NCBI GenBank assembly: GCA_030145035.1
Contig: JAQYWL010000069.1
Span: 1-9,251, forward strand
Direction of reading: 5' to 3'
Length of the DNA: 9,251 bases
Origin: Desulfobacteria bacterium
Lineage (GTDB): Bacteria > Desulfobacterota > Desulfobacteria > Desulfobacterales > C00003060
Shown here: positions 6,199-9,251 of the stretch, one piece after another
Layout: the number at the start of each line of letters is the position of its first letter
Numbering within the stretch: position 1 is the first letter of the stretch
Made by a program: the position numbers and the translations under genes
Notes under the pieces: model-generated
Told to the model about the DNA's origin: nothing
The model's database searches: none
The model's input: only the letters and a program-made list of their open reading frames with translations

Positions 6199-7740
6199 AT
6201 GTCCATCCTTGACCCAGTAACCCTTGAGGTCTTCAAACACCTCATCCTTGCCATCCCCGAGGAGATGGGGGCAAACCTCAAGCGGACCGCCTTTTCTCCC
6301 AATATCAAAGAACGCCTGGATGAAAGCTGTGCCCTGTTTGACGCCAAAGGCCGGCTCATTGCCCAGGCCGAACACATTCCTGTGCATCTCGGTGCCATGC
6401 CCTCGGCTGTTGAGGCGGTCGCGGCCGATTTCCCGAAGCTATCCCCTGATGATCAGGTGATTGTAAACGACCCATACCGGGGTGGTTCTCATCTTCCGGA
6501 CATCACCCTGATCGCGCCTTTTTTCTGGCAGGGAAAGCTTAAGGGCTATGCCGTAAACCGTGCCCATCACGCGGATGTGGGCGGCAAAACCCCGGGGTCC
6601 ATGCCAGGGTCAAGCAGCACACTTTACGAAGAGGGAATCGTCATCCCCCCTACCCTATTTGTAAGAAAGGGCGTCATTGAAAAAGGCGTAATGCAGGTGT
6701 TTGAAAAAGAAACCAGAAATCCGGCCGAGCGGATCGGGGATTTGAATGCCCAGGTAGGGGCCAACCGTCTCGGGGCATCCAGATGCATTGATTTCATCCG
6801 CCGTTACGGAGAGGCGGCCTTTGACAGCTTTGTAGAGGCCATTATCGATTATACGAGATCAAGGGTCACCGCCCATCTCTCGGCGCTTCCTGACGGGGTG
6901 TCTGAGACATTTGACTATTTGGATGGCGAACAAGGGGAGATTCTCATCAAAGTTAGAGTGAAGCTTGAAGGAGATCAATTTAAGGTCGATTTTGCAGGAA
7001 CCGCACCCCAATGTGAGGGAAATGCAAACGCGCCCATCAGCGTGACCAGATCGGCTGTCTATTATGTCCTAAGATGCCTTCTGCCTGCCGATGTCCCGCC
7101 CAACCACGGATGTTACGAAACCGTGCACGTAGTGGCGCCCGAGGGCTCGCTCCTTAATCCACGGCCGCCAGCGGCTGTTAGTTCCGGAAACGTAGAAACC
7201 TCCCAGAGAATTGTTGACGTACTCCTGCTTGCCCTAAAGGATCTTCTCCCTGAACGGATTCCGGCCCAAGGCCAGGGTACCATGAACAACCTTGCCTTGG
7301 GATGGAAGGAAAAGACCTATTACGAGACGATAGCGGGCGGTATGGGCGCGGGTCCACGGTGTAATGGAGCAAGCGCGGTCCACGTGCACATGACCAACAC
7401 GGCCACCACGCCGACAGAGGTCCTGGAAAGCGCCTATCCCGTCCGGGTCCTCAAGACCGAACTGAGGGAGGGATCAGGAGGCACCGGCCTCCATACAGGA
7501 GGGATGGGGGTAACCCGTGAACTCCTTCTCCTTGAAAATGCTGTCGTATCCATTCAATCGGAAAGGAGGCGTTTTCCGCCCAGAGGGATAGCCGGAGGCG
7601 GTGATGCAACGTGTGGATACAATCTTCTAAGGCGCATTGATGGGACCGAGGTGAGGCTTCCTGGTAGGTGTACCTTCACGGCATTAAAAGGAGAAACAGT
7701 GATCATTAACACCCCGGGGGGAGGTGGTTGGGGGAAGTGA
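6199..7740 (+). CDS. hyuB: Hydantoinase/oxoprolinase family protein, subunit B (HyuB-like)
   Basis: A 513-residue Hydantoinase_B family subunit (PF02538), full length for a separate B subunit. It begins with the typical DPVTLEVFKHLILAIPEEMG (residues 5-24). Further family hallmarks are HIPVHLGAMP (59-68), NDPYRGGSHLPDIT (90-103), NRAHHADVGGKTPGS (120-134), GNANAP (274-279), GQGTMNN (358-364), HMTNTATTPTEVLE..YP (397-413), EGSGGTG (424-430) and the C-terminal TPGGGGWG (505-512). The His/Asp-rich stretches (H98, D101, H123, H124, D126) are the likely metal or catalytic region by analogy with the family. It works as a complex with HyuA on the ATP-activated substrate. The ATG at 6199 follows a repeat-rich 71-bp spacer with only a weak GTAAGA in SD position. 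No acetone/acetophenone carboxylase small subunit follows, which favours a two-subunit hydantoinase or lactamase type. Copy 2 of the structured repeat begins shortly after the stop. Confidence 0.95.
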   Translation: MSILDPVTLEVFKHLILAIPEEMGANLKRTAFSPNIKERLDESCALFDAKGRLIAQAEHIPVHLGAMPSAVEAVAADFPKLSPDDQVIVNDPYRGGSHLPDITLIAPFFWQGKLKGYAVNRAHHADVGGKTPGSMPGSSSTLYEEGIVIPPTLFVRKGVIEKGVMQVFEKETRNPAERIGDLNAQVGANRLGASRCIDFIRRYGEAAFDSFVEAIIDYTRSRVTAHLSALPDGVSETFDYLDGEQGEILIKVRVKLEGDQFKVDFAGTAPQCEGNANAPISVTRSAVYYVLRCLLPADVPPNHGCYETVHVVAPEGSLLNPRPPAAVSSGNVETSQRIVDVLLLALKDLLPERIPAQGQGTMNNLALGWKEKTYYETIAGGMGAGPRCNGASAVHVHMTNTATTPTEVLESAYPVRVLKTELREGSGGTGLHTGGMGVTRELLLLENAVVSIQSERRRFPPRGIAGGGDATCGYNLLRRIDGTEVRLPGRCTFTALKGETVIINTPGGGGWGK

Positions 7741-7754
7741 TCACGGTCTCCTTT

Positions 7755-8135
7755 TGTCTCTCACCCCGGTACGATGGTCCCCACCTACGGGGCAGGCAGA
7801 GCCCACAGAGCGCACTGAGCTTTTGAGCAGATTTCCTGAGACGGGAAATCTGCTCAACCTGCCATCCCGCTATCGCAGGATATGTTTACTGACCCCAATG
7901 CTTACTATGTTGGCGTGCCCCAGATGACAAATGCCACGGCAGTGGCTGAGAATTTTGTCTGATTTTTCGTCCCTGCCTCGTTAAATGCATGCCCTGTTGA
8001 ATGCGAGGCATATTCAACTGGGGCGGAGCCTATTTAACCGGGGTCAAAAAATCAGACAAATCATTCATCTCTGAGACCTCTGTGGACTCAAGCGACCGGA
8101 GGGAGCGGGCGAGAAAACCCTGACCATGTGATCGG
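7755..8135 (+). repeat. Structured palindromic repeat, copy 2 (expanded)
   Basis: A second copy of the element, same orientation, between the ends of hyuB and the HNH gene. Terminal inverted repeats are at 7799-7819 (beginning GAGCCCACAGAG) and 8069-8089 (complement GAGTCCACAGAG). H1 is 7823-7836/7844-7857, a perfect 14-bp stem TTGAGCAGATTTCC with loop TGAGACG. H2 is 7865-7870/7875-7880 with one mismatch, or alternatively CCTGC/GCAGG at 7858-7862/7875-7879. H3 is GCCAC-GGCA-GTGGC at 7933-7946. H4 is 7954-7967/8047-8060, a 14-bp stem TTTGTCTGATTTTT. The tail at 8087-8114 is identical to copy 1. Stem sequences differ from copy 1 while pairing is kept. Extra material compared with copy 1: a hairpin-forming stretch between TCTCTCA and CAGAG (about 7764-7795, CCCCG/CGGGG), about 30 nt between H2 and H3, and about 70 nt in the H4 loop. 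Confidence 0.85.
7981..8038. repeat. Nested heptamer palindrome inserted in the loop of H4, copy 2
   Basis: Four related heptamers occur in order: GTTAAAT (7980-7986), GTTGAAT (7996-8002), ATTCAAC (8012-8018) and ATTTAAC (8032-8038). The outer pair and the inner pair are each perfectly complementary, giving a nested double stem. Copy 1 has only an 8-nt loop at the same place, so this is a gain in copy 2 or a loss in copy 1. The heptamers fit the GTTRRRY/RYYYAAC consensus, but in the order opposite to an integron attC site. Confidence 0.65.
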
Positions 8136-8154
8136 TTACGTTGGAGCCATCGCC

Positions 8155-8682
8155 CTAGGAATCCTCCAACTCCAGATTCCAGTACAGATAGTCTCGCCAG
8201 GAGTCGGGCACACTCCTGATACGAATGGTGATCATAAGGAAGGGCACCCAGTCGGGCTTTACGGGTTTCTTTAGAAGCTTCAAACCTGCTTCCTTCAGAG
8301 GCCCGCCTCCCTTTATCCGGTTACACCTGTAACAGCACGTAACTATATTGGCCCACTCGGTCTTTCCGCCGTATCTCTTGGGGACCACATGATCGAAGGT
8401 TAGATCTTGAGACTCAAACCTGCGGCCGCAGTACTGGCATTCGAAATTGTCTCGCGCATAGATGTTTGCTCGAGAAAATTTGATATGTTTTTTCCTGTAC
8501 CTTATGTACCTAAAAAGGCGAAGGACTGCCGGGAGTTTAATGGCAAAGGTGACCGAGTGGATCTCCCTGTCATACTCCTCCAGCACCTCCACCTTTCCCA
8601 AGGTGAGAAGCCTTATGGCCCTTTTCCAGTCAATCACCTTTAAGGGCTCAAATGTGGCATTCAGCAGCAGTACCTGCTCCAT
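8155..8682 (-). CDS. HNH endonuclease family protein
   Basis: A 175-residue protein of the common small HNH family that begins with a 'VLNAsyEPL.v..WkrAi.LL..GKaevLe' segment (here residues 6-35). The HNH zinc-finger nuclease core follows: C82xxC85 in CQYCG, LTFDHVVPK with the catalytic D97-H98, N112 in ANIV, then C117xxC120 and N121-RIKGG. Length and architecture are normal for the family. Members cut DNA non-specifically or as part of restriction or repair processes; many stand alone in bacterial chromosomes with no known role, and nothing here identifies a methylase or toxin partner. The ATG at 8682 has a strong AGGAAGG SD at 8694-8688 with 5-nt spacing. It is monocistronic and convergent with hyuB, with structured repeat copy 2 between them. 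No signal peptide or membrane segment is seen. Confidence 0.92.
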   Translation of the reverse strand: MEQVLLLNATFEPLKVIDWKRAIRLLTLGKVEVLEEYDREIHSVTFAIKLPAVLRLFRYIRYRKKHIKFSRANIYARDNFECQYCGRRFESQDLTFDHVVPKRYGGKTEWANIVTCCYRCNRIKGGGPLKEAGLKLLKKPVKPDWVPFLMITIRIRSVPDSWRDYLYWNLELEDS

Positions 8683-8687
8683 GACGA

Positions 8688-8694
8688 CCTTCCT
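8688..8694 (-). promoter_or_regulatory. Strong ribosome binding site of the HNH gene
   Basis: AGGAAGG on the minus strand lies 5 nt before the ATG at 8682. It is the best SD in the window and fixes this start. Confidence 0.65.
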
Positions 8695-8797
8695 GACCGC
8701 CTATCTGTTATATCTCACTTTTGTAAATGATCCTTGGTCCTTCCAAGCCCAAAATCCAAGATCCTCGGAACGGCTTGTCAACAAAACTTAACCCCTT

Positions 8798-8826
8798 TTC
8801 ATATTGGCTTTCAGACGATTTGTCAA
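8798..8826 (-). promoter_or_regulatory. Candidate sigma70 promoter for the HNH gene
   Basis: On the minus strand TTGACA (8826-8821) and TATGAA (8803-8798) are 17 bp apart, matching consensus at 6/6 and 4/6, about 115 bp upstream of the HNH start. A second TTGACA at 8781-8776 has a poorer -10. Confidence 0.4.
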
Positions 8827-8828
8827 AT

Positions 8829-8867
8829 AAAATCGCTTCGCGATTTTATATAACGCGGCTCCGCCGC
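8829..8867. terminator. Two adjacent mini-hairpins, terminator-like
   Basis: AAAATCGC-TTC-GCGATTTT (8829-8847) is a perfect 8-bp stem. Read on the minus strand it ends in TTTTATTT, like a weak intrinsic terminator. GCGGC-TCC-GCCGC (8855-8867) follows immediately. They lie just upstream of the candidate HNH promoter and could insulate it from read-through, or may simply be repetitive palindromes. Confidence 0.35.
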
Positions 8868-8933
8868 TCAAAAAATGACACGGGCATAGTAGGTTACAGA
8901 TTTCTTATTGACTCCCTTTGAGCACTTGTGTAT

Positions 8934-9003
8934 GGTAAACGGTAAACTTAGGGGCTTCGCCCCAAATTGGAGTATTGGAGTGATGGAGTACTGGAGTGAT
9001 GGG
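8934..9003. repeat. Short tandem repeats (GGTAAAC x2 and TGGAGTRN x4) around a hairpin
   Basis: GGTAAAC is repeated head to tail at 8934-8947. GGGGC-TTC-GCCCC forms a hairpin at 8951-8963. From 8967 to 9003 an 8-9 nt unit (TTGGAGTAT, TGGAGTGA, TGGAGTAC, TGGAGTGA) is repeated. A partly complementary stretch, TCCAATATTCCATCATTCC, lies at 9074-9092, so the TGGAGT block can pair across about 70 nt. Confidence 0.55.
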
Positions 9004-9091
9004 TTTAAAGGAATAAGAAAATAATTTTTGGCGCAGGGTTGCACCTGACGGCTTGAAAACATTACACTTCGTGTCCAATATTCCATCATTC

Positions 9092-9233
9092 CCCGCCTGC
9101 CAACGCCTGGCACAGGATACGGTTTCAATGCCAGCGTGCGTGGCAACCTGCCCGCCATTGCCAGAGACCTGCCCGCCATTGCCAAATATGCTAGCATTTG
9201 ACCTGCCCGGTGTACCTGGCGTTGGCAGGCGGG
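9092..9233. repeat. 16-bp perfect inverted repeat enclosing a 21-bp tandem repeat
   Basis: CCCGCCTGCCAACGCC (9092-9107) is exactly complementary to 9218-9233, and weaker pairing continues inward (TGGCACA against the complement AGGTACA). Between the arms the 17-mer CCTGCCCGCCATTGCCA occurs at 9147-9163 and 9168-9184, a period of 21, with a degenerate third start at 9202. It resembles a small non-autonomous repeat unit; no transposase is present. Confidence 0.65.
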
Positions 9234-9251
9234 TGCCGGCACATAAGCTCA

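Larger units (their letters stand above)
8683..9251. other. Gene-free repeat mosaic at the right end
   Basis: About 570 bases with no convincing gene on either strand. Open frames here have low-complexity translations driven by repeats. It holds the HNH promoter candidate, three mini-hairpins with a GCTYCGC core (8829-8847, 8855-8867, 8951-8963), a GGTAAAC tandem (8934-8947), a TGGAGTRN tandem (8967-9003) and a large inverted repeat at 9092-9233. Nothing else was recognised. Confidence 0.6.

Noticed and set aside
7980..8038. Integron attC site
   Set aside because: GTTRRRY and RYYYAAC heptamers are present, but attC reads RYYYAAC first and GTTRRRY last, whereas here GTTRRRY comes first. No integrase or cassette array is seen.
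7755..8682. HEARO/omega RNA with an IscB-type nuclease
   Set aside because: The HNH protein is 175 aa with no RuvC domain, the repeat lies at its 3' side rather than upstream, and another copy occurs away from the HNH gene.
8868..9242. 124-codon minus-strand open frame
   Set aside because: Its translation repeats AMAGRSLAMAGR because of the 21-bp tandem repeat. There is no SD or family resemblance, and it spans several unrelated repeats.

Overview
The window looks like accessory chromosome from an anaerobic bacterium of the Desulfobacterota (former Deltaproteobacteria). This is an inference from three things: a stand-alone domain resembling the C-terminal part of TagH/Fha, a split hydantoinase-type operon, and intergenic regions rich in CACAGAG-ended repeats and small palindromes. 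No rRNA, tRNA, CRISPR array, integrase or transposase gene was seen.

Region 1 (1-2775, minus strand) is a two-gene, translationally coupled operon. The first gene encodes a protein of about 682 residues with cysteine clusters, a middle section that faintly resembles a degenerate Ser/Thr kinase, and an acidic tail with five copies of an [E/K]-T-[V/L]-x-[I/L]-[S/P] motif. Each motif places an aliphatic residue at T+3, as some FHA domains require. The second gene overlaps it by 8 nt, runs off the left edge, and resembles the FHA-less C-terminal domain of the type VI secretion protein TagH. Together they suggest a phosphothreonine/FHA signalling or secretion-associated module whose kinase and FHA partner would lie outside the window.

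Region 2 (2776-3890) is a divergent intergenic region with promoter-like sequences and a palindrome, followed by a plus-strand TIM-barrel protein of the sugar phosphate isomerase/epimerase (AP endonuclease 2) superfamily with its metal ligands present.

Region 3 (about 3908-8135) holds a hydantoinase/oxoprolinase-type operon, hyuA (657 aa) and hyuB (513 aa), for ATP-dependent amide-ring opening or a related carboxylation. It is bracketed by two same-orientation copies of a non-coding structured repeat. The copies share terminal inverted repeats and an identical 28-nt tail. Their internal hairpins have different sequences but preserved base pairing: 14-bp stems with a TGAG loop, a 5-bp stem with a compensatory change, and another 14-bp stem. 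This covariation is the most striking non-coding signal in the window. The second copy carries three extra insertions, one a nest of GTTRAAT/ATTYAAC heptamers.

Region 4 (8155-9251) is a minus-strand small HNH endonuclease-family gene with a strong ribosome binding site and a good promoter candidate. After it come about 570 bases without a convincing gene, filled with a mosaic of mini-hairpins, short tandem repeats and a 16-bp perfect inverted repeat enclosing a 21-bp tandem repeat.
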